DNA from: Flavobacterium sp. HSC-32F16
GTDB taxonomy: Bacteria; Bacteroidota; Bacteroidia; Flavobacteriales; Flavobacteriaceae
Length of the DNA stretch: 64,000 bases
Direction of reading: 5' to 3'
Assembly (NCBI RefSeq): GCF_024171645.1
Contig: NZ_JALKAC010000009.1
Span: forward strand, 124,001 to 188,000
Shown: piece by piece, positions 26,491-34,806 of the stretch
Position numbering within the stretch: the stretch's first letter is position 1
Layout: each line of letters opens with the position of its first letter
The notes under the pieces: generated by a model
Seen by the model: only the letters and a program-made list of their open reading frames with translations
Databases searched by the model: none
Told to the model about the DNA's origin: nothing
Made by a program: the position numbers and the translations under genes

Positions 26491-27612
26491 ATGAATGGTT
26501 TAAACAAAATTAAGGTAATCTTTACTTTTTTTCTAACGATATTGTCATTTTGCTCTTATAGTCAATCAAATGTTTTTAAAGTAACACTTGATGCCGGACA
26601 TGGAGATCATGACTTTGGAGCAGTTTACAGCGGCCGGATCGAAAAAAATATTGCCTTAGCTATTGTTTTAAAAGTAGGGAAAATTTTAGAGCTAAATCCA
26701 AATGTAAATGTGATTTATACTCGTAAAACGGATGTTTTTGTAGATTTGGTCGAAAGAGCCAATATTGCCAACAGAGCAAACTCAAATATTTTTGTCTCTA
26801 TTCACTGTAATGCCAATAAAAATACAGCCGCTGACGGAACCGAAACGTATGTAATGGGTTTGAGTAAAGTTGCTTCGAATCTTGAAGCTGCGAAAAAAGA
26901 GAACTCTGTAATTACTTTAGAGAAAGATTATAAACGTAAATATGAAGGTTTCGATCCAAATTCGCCAGAATCTATGATCGGAATGACATTGATGCAGGAA
27001 GAATATTTAGATAATAGCATTTCTCTCGCCACTAAAATCGAAGATAATTTTGAGAGGTTAGGTAAAAAACTTCGTCAGGGAGGAGTAAAACAAGCACCTT
27101 TCATGGTACTTCACAAAGCATACATGCCAAGAGTTTTGGTAGAAACAGGATTCGTATCAAATCCAACAGAAGGTAATATTTTAAATTCAGAAGAAGGCCA
27201 GGATGATATAGCAAAAGCAATTGCAGAAGCAATCCTGAGTTATAAAAGAGAATATTTTGGCTCAGGAGGAGAGTCAGACGATAGTCGGCCCATAAGAGAT
27301 ACTACTCCCGCAAAACCAAAAACAACTGCTCCTGCTGCAGTAACGAAAAATGCGCCAAAAGGAACTTTTTTTAAAGTACAACTTATTGCAAGTATCAAAA
27401 AAACACCACTAGAGCCTAAAAATTTTAAAGGGTTGAAAAATGTTACCATGATCTACGAAAACAATATTTATAAATATTTCTACCAGGAAACTCCAGATTA
27501 TGAAACTGCAAAAAAATATATGGAAGAGGCTAAAAATAAAGGATATGGCGCTTCCTTTTTAGTGGCAACCAAAGACGGGGAGAAGATCAGTATTCAGGAC
27601 GCGATCAAATAA
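26491..27612 (+). CDS. N-acetylmuramoyl-L-alanine amidase (Amidase_3) with C-terminal SPOR-like region
   Basis: A 373-residue protein starting at ATG 26491; a TTG start 66 bp upstream would add a segment that masks the signal peptide. The signal peptide covers residues 1-24 (ending SYSQ). The catalytic zinc domain (about 28-255) shows LDAGHGDHDFGA with the first His ligand, the Glu in RIEKNIAL, SIHCNAN with another His ligand, and a VLVETGFVSN block with the catalytic Glu. A Thr/Pro linker leads to about 75 C-terminal residues that look like a SPOR-type glycan-binding module. It cuts the peptide stem from glycan strands in the periplasm, probably at division. The MCE gene follows within 50 bp. 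Confidence 0.88.
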   Translation: MNGLNKIKVIFTFFLTILSFCSYSQSNVFKVTLDAGHGDHDFGAVYSGRIEKNIALAIVLKVGKILELNPNVNVIYTRKTDVFVDLVERANIANRANSNIFVSIHCNANKNTAADGTETYVMGLSKVASNLEAAKKENSVITLEKDYKRKYEGFDPNSPESMIGMTLMQEEYLDNSISLATKIEDNFERLGKKLRQGGVKQAPFMVLHKAYMPRVLVETGFVSNPTEGNILNSEEGQDDIAKAIAEAILSYKREYFGSGGESDDSRPIRDTTPAKPKTTAPAAVTKNAPKGTFFKVQLIASIKKTPLEPKNFKGLKNVTMIYENNIYKYFYQETPDYETAKKYMEEAKNKGYGASFLVATKDGEKISIQDAIK

Positions 27613-27637
27613 TCGTCACAAGTTCGAATATTTATAT

Positions 27638-27645
27638 TAATTTTG
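27638..27645 (+). promoter_or_regulatory. Putative -7 box for the MCE gene
   Basis: TAATTTTG matches TAnnTTTG perfectly and lies 17 bp before the TTG start codon of the MCE gene. There is no good -33 TTG. If used it would give a very short leader of about a dozen bases. Confidence 0.35.
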
Positions 27646-27662
27646 TAACAAACACTAGAATT

Positions 27663-28628
27663 TTGAAACTAACAAGAGAAATTAAAACGGCTATTTTAGT
27701 CATCGCGTCAATTTTACTATTTATTTGGGGCTACAGTTTTTTAAAAGGCAAAGATCTTTTTACAAATTATAAAACATTATATGTTGAATATGATAATGTT
27801 GAAGAACTTTCACAATCAGCGCCAGTTACCATAAACGGACTTGTTGTTGGTAAAGTGAATAAAATTACTATCAATGAAAATACTGGGAAATTATTAGTTG
27901 AGCTTCAATTAAAAACTGATTTTCCTATTGCAAAAACAAGTAAAGCATCTTTATATTCAGCTAGTTTAATTGGAGGAAAGCAAATTGCTATTATTCCAAA
28001 TTTAGCCGATAAAAATCTTGTAGAAGACGGAGAAACGCTTCCTGCTGATGTGAAATTAGGATTAACAGAATCTTTAGGAGGTAAAATTGAACCAATAACA
28101 CAAAAATTGGATAAAATGCTCTTAAATATTGATAATCTGGTTACTGGATTAAACAATGTTTTGGATCAAAAAACACAACAAGATTTAAAGAAAACTTTAG
28201 CTGAATTGAGCCAGACAATGGAGCAGTTTCATAGAGCTTCAGGAAGTTTAAACAATATTTTGGATACAAACAAAGGGCAGATAAACGGCGTTGTGACAAA
28301 CTTTAATAAAATGTCAAGCAACTTCAATAAAATTTCTGATTCTTTAAACAAAGCCGATTTAGGAAAAACAGTTCGTAATCTTAACCAGACTTTAGCAAAA
28401 GTAGATGGTATTATGGCTAACTTAAACTCTGGGAAAGGTACTGCAGGTAAATTATTAAATGACGATGCTCTTTATAATAACCTTGCGAAAACATCAAAAG
28501 AACTTGAATTGTTATTACAAGACGTTCGTTTGTACCCAACTCGTTACGTAAACGTTTCTCTTTTTGGAAAGAAAAACAAACCTTATGTAGCGCCTGCAGA
28601 AGATGCTAATTCAACTGATAAAAAATAA
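27663..28628 (+). CDS. MCE/MlaD family phospholipid-transport protein
   Basis: A 321-residue protein with one N-terminal membrane helix (about 9-25) followed directly by the MCE domain (about 36-115, with DNVEELSQSAPVTINGLVVG). The rest is a helical, coiled-coil-prone region rich in Leu and Asn (about 140-290). MlaD-like proteins bind phospholipids in the periplasm for transfer between membranes. The start codon is TTG; the family's N-terminus KLTREIKTAILVI fits this start exactly. No Mla ATPase or permease genes are adjacent, as is usual in this genus, so they would lie elsewhere. Confidence 0.87.
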   Translation: MKLTREIKTAILVIASILLFIWGYSFLKGKDLFTNYKTLYVEYDNVEELSQSAPVTINGLVVGKVNKITINENTGKLLVELQLKTDFPIAKTSKASLYSASLIGGKQIAIIPNLADKNLVEDGETLPADVKLGLTESLGGKIEPITQKLDKMLLNIDNLVTGLNNVLDQKTQQDLKKTLAELSQTMEQFHRASGSLNNILDTNKGQINGVVTNFNKMSSNFNKISDSLNKADLGKTVRNLNQTLAKVDGIMANLNSGKGTAGKLLNDDALYNNLAKTSKELELLLQDVRLYPTRYVNVSLFGKKNKPYVAPAEDANSTDKK

Positions 28629-28633
28629 TTGTA

Positions 28634-29965
28634 ATGAGTTATTTAGATAATATTTTGTTCGCCATACTTCTTATAGTTGGTTTCGGTTTTTTTGCAGCGA
28701 GCGTGAAAAAAATCATCCGAAACATTAACTTAGGAGTAGATGTAAATCGAAAAGATAATTCTAAAGCGCGCTGGAAAAACATGGCATTGATTGCTCTCGG
28801 GCAGTCAAAAATGGTGAGACGCCCTGTAGCAGGAATTCTTCATATTTTTGTATATGTGGGTTTCATAATTATTAATATCGAATTACTGGAAATTATAATC
28901 GATGGGTTGTTTGGAACTCATAGAATCTTTGCACCTTATTTAGGTGTAGTTTATGATGTTTTAATTGCTTCATTTGAAATATTAGCAATACTTGTAATTT
29001 TTGCGGTTACGGTATTCTGGATCAGAAGAAACTTTATCAGGTTAAAGCGTTTTATCCATTCTGATTTAAAAGGATTTCCAAAAAGCGATGCGAATTATAT
29101 TTTATATTTCGAAACCGTTTTAATGATCTTATTTTTGTTAATGAATGCTTCAGATCTTCATTTACAAAGCGTTCCGGGAGGAGTGTTTCATAAAGCAGGA
29201 AGCTTCCCGATAAGTCAGTTCATTGCTCCAATTTTTAACGGAATGTCAAATGAATTGGTGATGCTGTTGTTTGAAGTTTTTTGGTGGCTTCATATTGTTG
29301 GTATTTTGATTTTTATGAACTATTTATATTTCTCAAAACACTTGCACATTCTTTTAGCTTTCCCAAATACCTATTTTGCCAATTTAAATCCAGAAGGACA
29401 GTTTGATAACTTAGAGTCCGTTACAAAAGAAGTTAAGTTAATGATGGATCCAAATGCCGATCCATTTGCAGCAGCTCCGGCTGATGAAAATGCTGCTCCA
29501 AGCAAATTTGGTGCAAGCGATGTTCAGGATTTAAACTGGGTACAGCTTTTAAATGCTTATACGTGTACAGAATGCGGTCGTTGCACCTCTGCATGTCCGG
29601 CAAACCAAACGGGTAAAAAATTGTCTCCGCGTAAAATTATGATGGATACAAGAGACCGTCTTCAGGAAGTTGGAAAAAACATAGATGCCAATAAAGGCGT
29701 TTTTGTTCCGGATAATAAAACACTATTAAACGATTATATTACTCCAGAAGAATTATGGGCTTGTACTTCATGTAATGCCTGTGTAGAAGAATGTCCGGTA
29801 AATATTAGTCCGTTGTCTATTATTATGGATATGCGTCGTTATTTAGTTATGGAACAGAGCGCTGCGCCAATGTCATTAAATGCTATGATGACTAATATTG
29901 AAAATAATGGTGCCCCTTGGCAATACAGCCAGCAGGACCGTTTGAACTGGAAAAACGAGAATTAA
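28634..29965 (+). CDS. Membrane-bound 4Fe-4S oxidoreductase (heterodisulfide reductase-like)
   Basis: A 443-residue protein. The first 245 residues contain about six membrane helices in the pattern of a nitrate-reductase-gamma/HdrE-like cytochrome b domain, with His residues in helices suited to heme binding. The C-terminal part carries two ferredoxin clusters: CTECGRCTSACP near residue 310 and CTSCNACVEECP near 378. It probably passes electrons from the quinone pool to the partner encoded downstream, a CCG-domain protein. It begins 5 bp after the MCE gene. The physiological donor and acceptor cannot be named from the sequence. Confidence 0.83.
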   Translation: MSYLDNILFAILLIVGFGFFAASVKKIIRNINLGVDVNRKDNSKARWKNMALIALGQSKMVRRPVAGILHIFVYVGFIIINIELLEIIIDGLFGTHRIFAPYLGVVYDVLIASFEILAILVIFAVTVFWIRRNFIRLKRFIHSDLKGFPKSDANYILYFETVLMILFLLMNASDLHLQSVPGGVFHKAGSFPISQFIAPIFNGMSNELVMLLFEVFWWLHIVGILIFMNYLYFSKHLHILLAFPNTYFANLNPEGQFDNLESVTKEVKLMMDPNADPFAAAPADENAAPSKFGASDVQDLNWVQLLNAYTCTECGRCTSACPANQTGKKLSPRKIMMDTRDRLQEVGKNIDANKGVFVPDNKTLLNDYITPEELWACTSCNACVEECPVNISPLSIIMDMRRYLVMEQSAAPMSLNAMMTNIENNGAPWQYSQQDRLNWKNEN

Positions 29966-30093
29966 GATACTTTAAGCGTTTATTTGTTTAACCGTTTAAT
30001 TGATAATAAAATATTTAAGGTTTTTAGTAAGGTTATCGTAGAGAGAGAACGATTAACCAAATCAACGATTAACCGATTTAACAACAGAATAAG

Positions 30094-30885
30094 ATGTCAG
30101 AAAGTTTAGTAGTACCAACAATGGCAGAAATGCTGGCCGAAGGAAAACAACCAGAAGTTTTGTTTTGGGTAGGTTGCGCAGGAAGTTTTGATGATAGAGC
30201 AAAAAAAATTACTAAAGCATTTGTGCGTATTTTAAATCGTACTAATGTTTCTTTTGCAGTTTTGGGTACAGAAGAAAGCTGTACAGGAGATCCTGCAAAA
30301 AGGGCTGGAAATGAATTTTTGTTTCAAATGCAGGCCATGATGAATATCGAGGTTTTAAATGCTTATGAAGCAAAAAAAATTGTTACAGCTTGCCCGCATT
30401 GTTTTAATACCTTAAAAAATGAATATCCTGAATTAGGAGGAAATTATGAAGTTGTTCACCATACAGAGTTCCTTAAATCATTAATTGATGATGGAAGACT
30501 TACGGTTGAAGGCGGGCAGTTTAAAGGCAAGAAAATTACTTTTCATGATCCTTGTTATTTAGGAAGAGCCAATAAAGTTTACGAAGCACCAAGAGAATTA
30601 ATTCAGAAACTTGATGTTGAATTAGTCGAAATGAAACGTTCTAAAGCAAACGGATTATGCTGTGGAGCAGGTGGAGCGCAAATGTTTAAAGATGCTGAAC
30701 CAGGAAACAAAGAAGTAAACGTACTGCGTACAGAAGATGCTTTAGAAGTTCAGCCGGATATTATCGCTGCCGGATGTCCTTTCTGTAACACGATGCTAAC
30801 GGATGGAATTAAACATGCTCATAAAGAGGGTGAGGTAAAAGTAATGGACGTTGCGGAGTTAATTGCGAATGCGCAAGATTTATAG
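30094..30885 (+). CDS. CCG-domain Fe-S protein, HdrB/LutA/GlpC-like
   Basis: A 263-residue cytosolic protein with two cysteine-rich CCG-type modules: VGCAGSF near residue 28 with CPHCFN near 101, and CCGAGGAQM near 189 with GCPFCNTM near 229. Such modules bind non-cubane or [4Fe-4S] clusters that act in disulfide- or quinone-linked catalysis. Pairing with the membrane Fe-S protein upstream suggests a two-subunit oxidoreductase. The 128-bp gap between them contains a direct repeat (10-bp unit ACGATTAACC at 30049 and 30065). Confidence 0.83.
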   Translation: MSESLVVPTMAEMLAEGKQPEVLFWVGCAGSFDDRAKKITKAFVRILNRTNVSFAVLGTEESCTGDPAKRAGNEFLFQMQAMMNIEVLNAYEAKKIVTACPHCFNTLKNEYPELGGNYEVVHHTEFLKSLIDDGRLTVEGGQFKGKKITFHDPCYLGRANKVYEAPRELIQKLDVELVEMKRSKANGLCCGAGGAQMFKDAEPGNKEVNVLRTEDALEVQPDIIAAGCPFCNTMLTDGIKHAHKEGEVKVMDVAELIANAQDL

Positions 30886-30891
30886 AGAAAG

Positions 30892-30923
30892 TTGCTAAGG
30901 TTCTAAGATGCTAAGCTGCTAAG
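30892..30923. repeat. Tandem 8-bp repeat, nTnCTAAG x4
   Basis: Four consecutive units, TTGCTAAG, GTTCTAAG, ATGCTAAG and CTGCTAAG, directly after the stop codon of the Fe-S gene. Similar degenerate CTAAG strings recur in other intergenic gaps of this window (49235-49270). Confidence 0.7.
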
Positions 30924-31006
30924 TTTTTTAACTTAAAACTTGAAACCTTAAACCTGAAACAATTCAAGAAATCTAAAATCTAAAATCAATAATTTAAAAT
31001 TTAAAA

Positions 31007-31489
31007 ATGTATATACCTTTTGAAAATTTACCTGGTGAATCAAGAGTTTGGATTTACCAATCGAACAGAAAGTTTTCTGAGGAAGAGTTTTCTGAAATTG
31101 AAACCGATTTAAAAGCTTTTGTAGAAGAATGGGCCGCACACGGAACCAGTCTTGAAGCATCATTTTTGCTAAAATACAATCGTTTTATCATATTAGCTGT
31201 AAATCAGGATGTGCAGGCCGCCACGGGTTGTTCTATTGATAGTTCGGTAGAATTCATTCAAAGTTTAGAGAAAAAGTACAACGTTGATTTATTGGATAAA
31301 ATGAATGTTACTTTTAAGAATGGAGAACATATTGCTCATAAACCATTAATTGATTTCAAAAAAATGGTAAAAGATAAATCTGTATCTGAGAATACTATTG
31401 TTTTCAATAATTTGGTAAACAATATCGAAGAATTCAATGAATCTTGGGAGGTTCCTGCCGCAGACAGCTGGCACAGCAGATTTTTCTAA
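31007..31489 (+). CDS. Conserved cytosolic protein of unknown function
   Basis: A 160-residue soluble protein without signal peptide or membrane helix. It has a compact alpha/beta look, with SRVWIYQSNRKFS at the N-terminus, WAAHGTSLEASFLL, and VNQDVQAATGCSIDSS carrying a single conserved-looking cysteine. Close relatives are often mislabelled as an ABC transporter ATPase, but there is no Walker A, Walker B or signature motif, so I do not use that name. It follows the Fe-S gene pair and ends at a terminator, and may belong to that transcript. Confidence 0.7.
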   Translation: MYIPFENLPGESRVWIYQSNRKFSEEEFSEIETDLKAFVEEWAAHGTSLEASFLLKYNRFIILAVNQDVQAATGCSIDSSVEFIQSLEKKYNVDLLDKMNVTFKNGEHIAHKPLIDFKKMVKDKSVSENTIVFNNLVNNIEEFNESWEVPAADSWHSRFF

Positions 31490-31510
31490 GAGAAATTTAT
31501 AATATATTTG

Positions 31511-31547
31511 AAAAGGCATGAAATTTTAAATTTTGTGCCTTTTTTTG
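31511..31547 (+). terminator. Rho-independent terminator
   Basis: AAAAGGCA pairs with TGCCTTTT around an AT-rich inner stem and is followed by a T run. It lies 22 bp after the gene ending at 31489. Confidence 0.75.
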
Positions 31548-31590
31548 TTTTAATTGTTTGAGGTTTCAAGTTTCAGGTTTCACGAAAGTT

Positions 31591-31667
31591 TGTCATTCCG
31601 ACGAACGAGGAATCGCACTGGAGAATCGACAAAGATTGCGTGAAACTTTGACAAAGTTCACGAGATA
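31591..31667. repeat. Dispersed Flavobacterium intergenic repeat, copy 2 (left end only)
   Basis: TGTCATTCCGACGAACGAGG matches the left end of the element at 12989, with an ACGAG half-site again near 31660. The right terminal inverted repeat is missing, so this copy appears truncated. Confidence 0.55.
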
Positions 31668-31722
31668 AAAGAATATCAATTTAAATAGCAGCCTAGTTTA
31701 TAAATAGCTAATAATATTAATA

Positions 31723-32169
31723 ATGATAAACCCTGATCATAATTTTAGATGGCATAAGGTTAAAAATGGATTATTACATTTTGCGATTGTAAACTTACAT
31801 ATTCAAAAGAATGAAACTGGAAATGAAATTATAGAAGATTATTCGGGTTACAAATATTCCAGCGATTTGATGGATGTCAGGCATGAAGGTTTCAATACTT
31901 GGAAAACCGGATTGAGAAATGGACTTGAATTTGCACTTTCACACAGTTCCGATTTCTGGACTATTAAGATAAATGGGTTTTGTGCATCATATATGGATAC
32001 AAATGCAACAATTCTGGGATATACAGGTGTTTTAGCTTTTATAAAAGAGACAAATATTGTAATTAGTAATCTTGAAGAAGTTGAGAATTTTGTCTTTATG
32101 AGCTGGAACGATGGCATGATAAATAAAATTCCAAACTTTAATGAATTGACTTTTACTAGCGATGTTTAA
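31723..32169 (+). CDS. Hypothetical protein
   Basis: A 148-residue cytosolic protein with no signal peptide, helix-rich or transmembrane segment. Tryptophans are spaced through it, including YSSDLMDVRHEGFNTWKTG in the middle and FMSWNDG near the end. I do not recognise the family. It stands alone between two non-coding elements (a dispersed repeat before it and a structured RNA element after it) and has the base composition of nearby chromosomal genes. Confidence 0.5.
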   Translation: MINPDHNFRWHKVKNGLLHFAIVNLHIQKNETGNEIIEDYSGYKYSSDLMDVRHEGFNTWKTGLRNGLEFALSHSSDFWTIKINGFCASYMDTNATILGYTGVLAFIKETNIVISNLEEVENFVFMSWNDGMINKIPNFNELTFTSDV

Positions 32170-32220
32170 AATTAAAAGCATTAAAATAAAATGTTCTTAT
32201 AAAAACAAAACCGCCTAATC

Positions 32221-32292
32221 TAGCCCCGATGGAAGCGGTATCCTTTTATGGCGGGGTTCGCCATAAAAGATTTAGTGAACAGCGGGACTACT
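32221..32292 (+). ncRNA. Flavo-1-like structured RNA element, copy 1
   Basis: A conserved intergenic element. Left block GATGGAAGCGGTATCC, then a perfect 10-bp hairpin TTTTATGGCG (32244-32253) / CGCCATAAAA (32259-32268), then a right block GATTTAGTGAACAGCGGGAC. The same block order, with a different hairpin sequence, occurs at 47868. Compensated change in the stem with constant flanks points to a structured RNA. The pattern fits my memory of the Flavo-1 RNA motif of Flavobacteria; that name needs a covariance-model search. Confidence 0.55.
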
Positions 32293-32429
32293 GGTCTTTT
32301 TTGCAGATATTGTGCTTCTTCTAAAAATATTTATCAACCAGAGTTAATCTAATTTTGTCGAAAATCTAACAATTTAAAAGCCTAATTAAACGCTATTTTT
32401 GAGTATTTTCGTAGAATTAAATTTAATAC

Positions 32430-33566
32430 ATGAAAATAGCAATAGTTTGTTATCCGACATTTGGCGGTAGTGGCGTAGTTGCAACAGAACTAGGCCTCGA
32501 ATTAGCCAGACGAGGACACGAAATCCATTTTATAACTTACAGTCAGCCAGTAAGATTGGCGCTTTTAAATCCTAATGTTCATTATCACGAAGTAAACGTT
32601 CCAGAATATCCTTTATTTCATTATCAACCGTATGAATTGGCTTTGTCAAGTAAATTGGTCGATATGGTTAAATTGTATAAAATAGAAGTTCTTCATGTGC
32701 ATTATGCAATTCCGCATGCTTATGCGGGTTATATGGCAAAGCAAATGTTAAAGAATGAAGGAATTAATCTTCCGATGATTACAACGCTTCACGGAACTGA
32801 TATTACTCTTGTAGGGAATCACCCGTTTTATAAACCAGCGGTAACTTTTAGTATCAACAAATCAGATTATGTAACTTCGGTTTCGCAGAGTTTAAAAGAC
32901 GATACTTTGAAATTATTCAAAATCAAGAATAAAATTAAGGTAATCCCTAATTTTATTGAATTGGATAAAGTGGCTAAGGATCCGACGGCGCCTTGTCATC
33001 GTTACGTTATGGCAAAGGAAAACGAAAGAATCATAACGCATATTAGTAACTTCAGGAAAGTAAAACGTATTCCGGATATTATTAAGATTTTCTATAATAT
33101 CCAGAAGGAAATGCCGGCTAAATTAATGATGGTTGGTGATGGTCCAGAAAAGGAAAAAGCAGAAGTATTATGTATGGAACTGGGAATTTACGACAAGGTA
33201 ATTTTCTTTGGAAACAGTAATGAAATCGACAAAATTTTATGCATGACTGATTTATTTTTACTTCCGTCAGAAACAGAAAGTTTTGGATTAGCGGCTTTAG
33301 AAGCTATGGCTTGTGGTGTTCCGGTTATTTCAAGTAATTCAGGAGGTTTGCCAGAAGTTAATTTTAATGGAGTTTCGGGATATTTAAGTGATGTTGGAAA
33401 TGTCGATGAGATGGCGGCAAATGCTATTAAGATTTTAAAAGACGATAAAACACTGAACGAGTTTAAGGCAAATGCACTTGAAGTGGCAAAGAATTTTGAC
33501 ATTAAAAACATTCTGCCTAAATATGAAGCTTTGTACCAAAAAGCAATTGACGATTATAAAGATTAA
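32430..33566 (+). CDS. bshA: N-acetyl-alpha-D-glucosaminyl L-malate synthase (bacillithiol synthesis)
   Basis: A 378-residue GT4 glycosyltransferase. It begins MKIAIVCYPTFGGSGVVATELG, the BshA N-terminus, whose GGSG loop binds the UDP-GlcNAc phosphates; TLHGTDITLVG is at about residue 118, and the GT4 donor-site ETESFGLAALEAMACG near 285. It joins UDP-GlcNAc to L-malate, the first step of bacillithiol, the low-molecular-weight thiol used by many Bacteroidota. bshB and bshC are not in the window. A TATTTTTG box at 32394-32401 could serve as its -7 element. Confidence 0.92.
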   Translation: MKIAIVCYPTFGGSGVVATELGLELARRGHEIHFITYSQPVRLALLNPNVHYHEVNVPEYPLFHYQPYELALSSKLVDMVKLYKIEVLHVHYAIPHAYAGYMAKQMLKNEGINLPMITTLHGTDITLVGNHPFYKPAVTFSINKSDYVTSVSQSLKDDTLKLFKIKNKIKVIPNFIELDKVAKDPTAPCHRYVMAKENERIITHISNFRKVKRIPDIIKIFYNIQKEMPAKLMMVGDGPEKEKAEVLCMELGIYDKVIFFGNSNEIDKILCMTDLFLLPSETESFGLAALEAMACGVPVISSNSGGLPEVNFNGVSGYLSDVGNVDEMAANAIKILKDDKTLNEFKANALEVAKNFDIKNILPKYEALYQKAIDDYKD

Positions 33567-33591
33567 AACATTAATTTAAAAATTTTAACGA

Positions 33592-34017
33592 ATGAAAAAA
33601 GCAATTTCGGTTTTGGTTATTTTTGTTTTGATTTCTTGCGGTGCAACAAAGACAACAAATTCAACAACGGCACTCTATGAGGTTTTAACGGAACAATCGA
33701 GCGGTGGTGGAAATATCAGATTTTTTGAAATCCTTACAGAACCTAATGAGATTAAAATGCTTCAAAATGACCCAATTTTGGCTGATAAAATGAAAAATGC
33801 TGACATTAATAACTCCAACTATGTTATTTTGAATATGGGGGAGAAAAATACCAGCGGTTATTCTATTGCCGTAGAAAAGGTTGAAGAAACTGATAAAAAT
33901 ATTATTATAACGGTTAAAGAAAATGCTCCTGCTTCTGATGCAATGGTTATGCAGATGATTTCTTATCCATATACAGTTGTAAAAGTACATTCTAAAAAGG
34001 AGATTATTGTTAAGTAG
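33592..34017 (+). CDS. PrcB-like lipoprotein
   Basis: A 141-residue protein with a lipoprotein signal (FVLISC, Cys17). The C-terminal half carries the PrcB_C pattern, NMGEKNTSGYSIAVEKV followed by alternating strands ending YTVVKV. PrcB was described as part of the dentilisin protease complex of Treponema; in Bacteroidota the role is unknown. It starts 25 bp after bshA and is probably in the same transcript, though a functional link with bacillithiol synthesis is not evident. Confidence 0.72.
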   Translation: MKKAISVLVIFVLISCGATKTTNSTTALYEVLTEQSSGGGNIRFFEILTEPNEIKMLQNDPILADKMKNADINNSNYVILNMGEKNTSGYSIAVEKVEETDKNIIITVKENAPASDAMVMQMISYPYTVVKVHSKKEIIVK

Positions 34018-34096
34018 CCAAGTCAAGAATGCCTGATGAAAGGCGTAAGGCTTGATGTGAACTTGAACACAAAACCTGAAACCTAAAACATAAAAA

Positions 34097-34124
34097 AAAC
34101 CTGTCGGTTTTAAACGACAGGTTT
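34097..34124 (-). terminator. Rho-independent terminator
   Basis: AAACCTGTCG (34097-34106) pairs with CGACAGGTTT (34115-34124), and on the minus strand a run of eight T residues follows. It serves the minus-strand beta-barrel gene ending at 34152; it may also weakly stop plus-strand transcripts from bshA. Confidence 0.8.
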
Positions 34125-34151
34125 CTTCTTACAATTATTTTTTATTTTTAA

Positions 34152-34649
34152 TTAGAATCTGAATTTAACGCCTAATCCAACGTCAAATCCAAAATTGTCA
34201 TCGTCATAATATCCAGAACCAATTTCAGGTCTTGCATCTAACGATAGTGTAATAGGCACCTCTTTAAATCTGTATTCTATACCGATATCTCCAGCTGCAA
34301 AAACATAAGTTCCGCTGTCGTTGTATCTAAAGTTGTTGTTGTAATAATCATGATCCCAAGCGGCGATACCACCCCCGACACCTGCGTACCAGTTAAACCC
34401 GCCGTCGATGTTCCAAACCCATTGGTAAAGAGCTACTCCTTTAATGGCGTCAACATCGCTGCTGTTTCTCCAGCCTAAATCAAATTCAAGTCTGTTTTTT
34501 TGGTTTAGTCCTAATTGGTATGATACTTCACCTCCAAATCCGTTGTTGTCTCCTAAACGCAATCCTAGAGCGTGTTTTGAAATTTCTTGTGATTGTGCCG
34601 TAAATGCAAATCCAAAAAGCATAATGGCAGATACTATTATCTTCTTCAT
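34152..34649 (-). CDS. Small outer membrane beta-barrel protein
   Basis: A 165-residue protein with a signal peptide (1-20, ending AQSQ) and alternating amphipathic strands rich in Gly, Tyr and Asp, ending in GLGVKFRF. A terminal aromatic residue is the classical outer-membrane insertion signal. The size suits an eight-stranded barrel. The function is unknown; such proteins may be porin-like or structural. It has its own terminator and a 157-bp upstream gap in which I see no clear promoter. Confidence 0.75.
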   Translation of the reverse strand: MKKIIVSAIMLFGFAFTAQSQEISKHALGLRLGDNNGFGGEVSYQLGLNQKNRLEFDLGWRNSSDVDAIKGVALYQWVWNIDGGFNWYAGVGGGIAAWDHDYYNNNFRYNDSGTYVFAAGDIGIEYRFKEVPITLSLDARPEIGSGYYDDDNFGFDVGLGVKFRF

Positions 34650-34806
34650 AAAATGGTTAATTAATTTTTTTCAAATTTAGATTTCCTTGTTTATGAAGAA
34701 CGTATAATATTTTTAGAAATTGTTATATAATTCACATTTTTTAGAATTTTTAATATCCTAAAAAGTTAAAAACATAGTCTACAGTATGTTATAAGGCTGG
34801 TTGGCT

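Noticed and set aside
31007..31489. The label 'ABC transporter ATPase' used for relatives of this protein
   Set aside because: There is no Walker A, Walker B or signature motif, and 160 residues are too few for an ABC ATPase domain.
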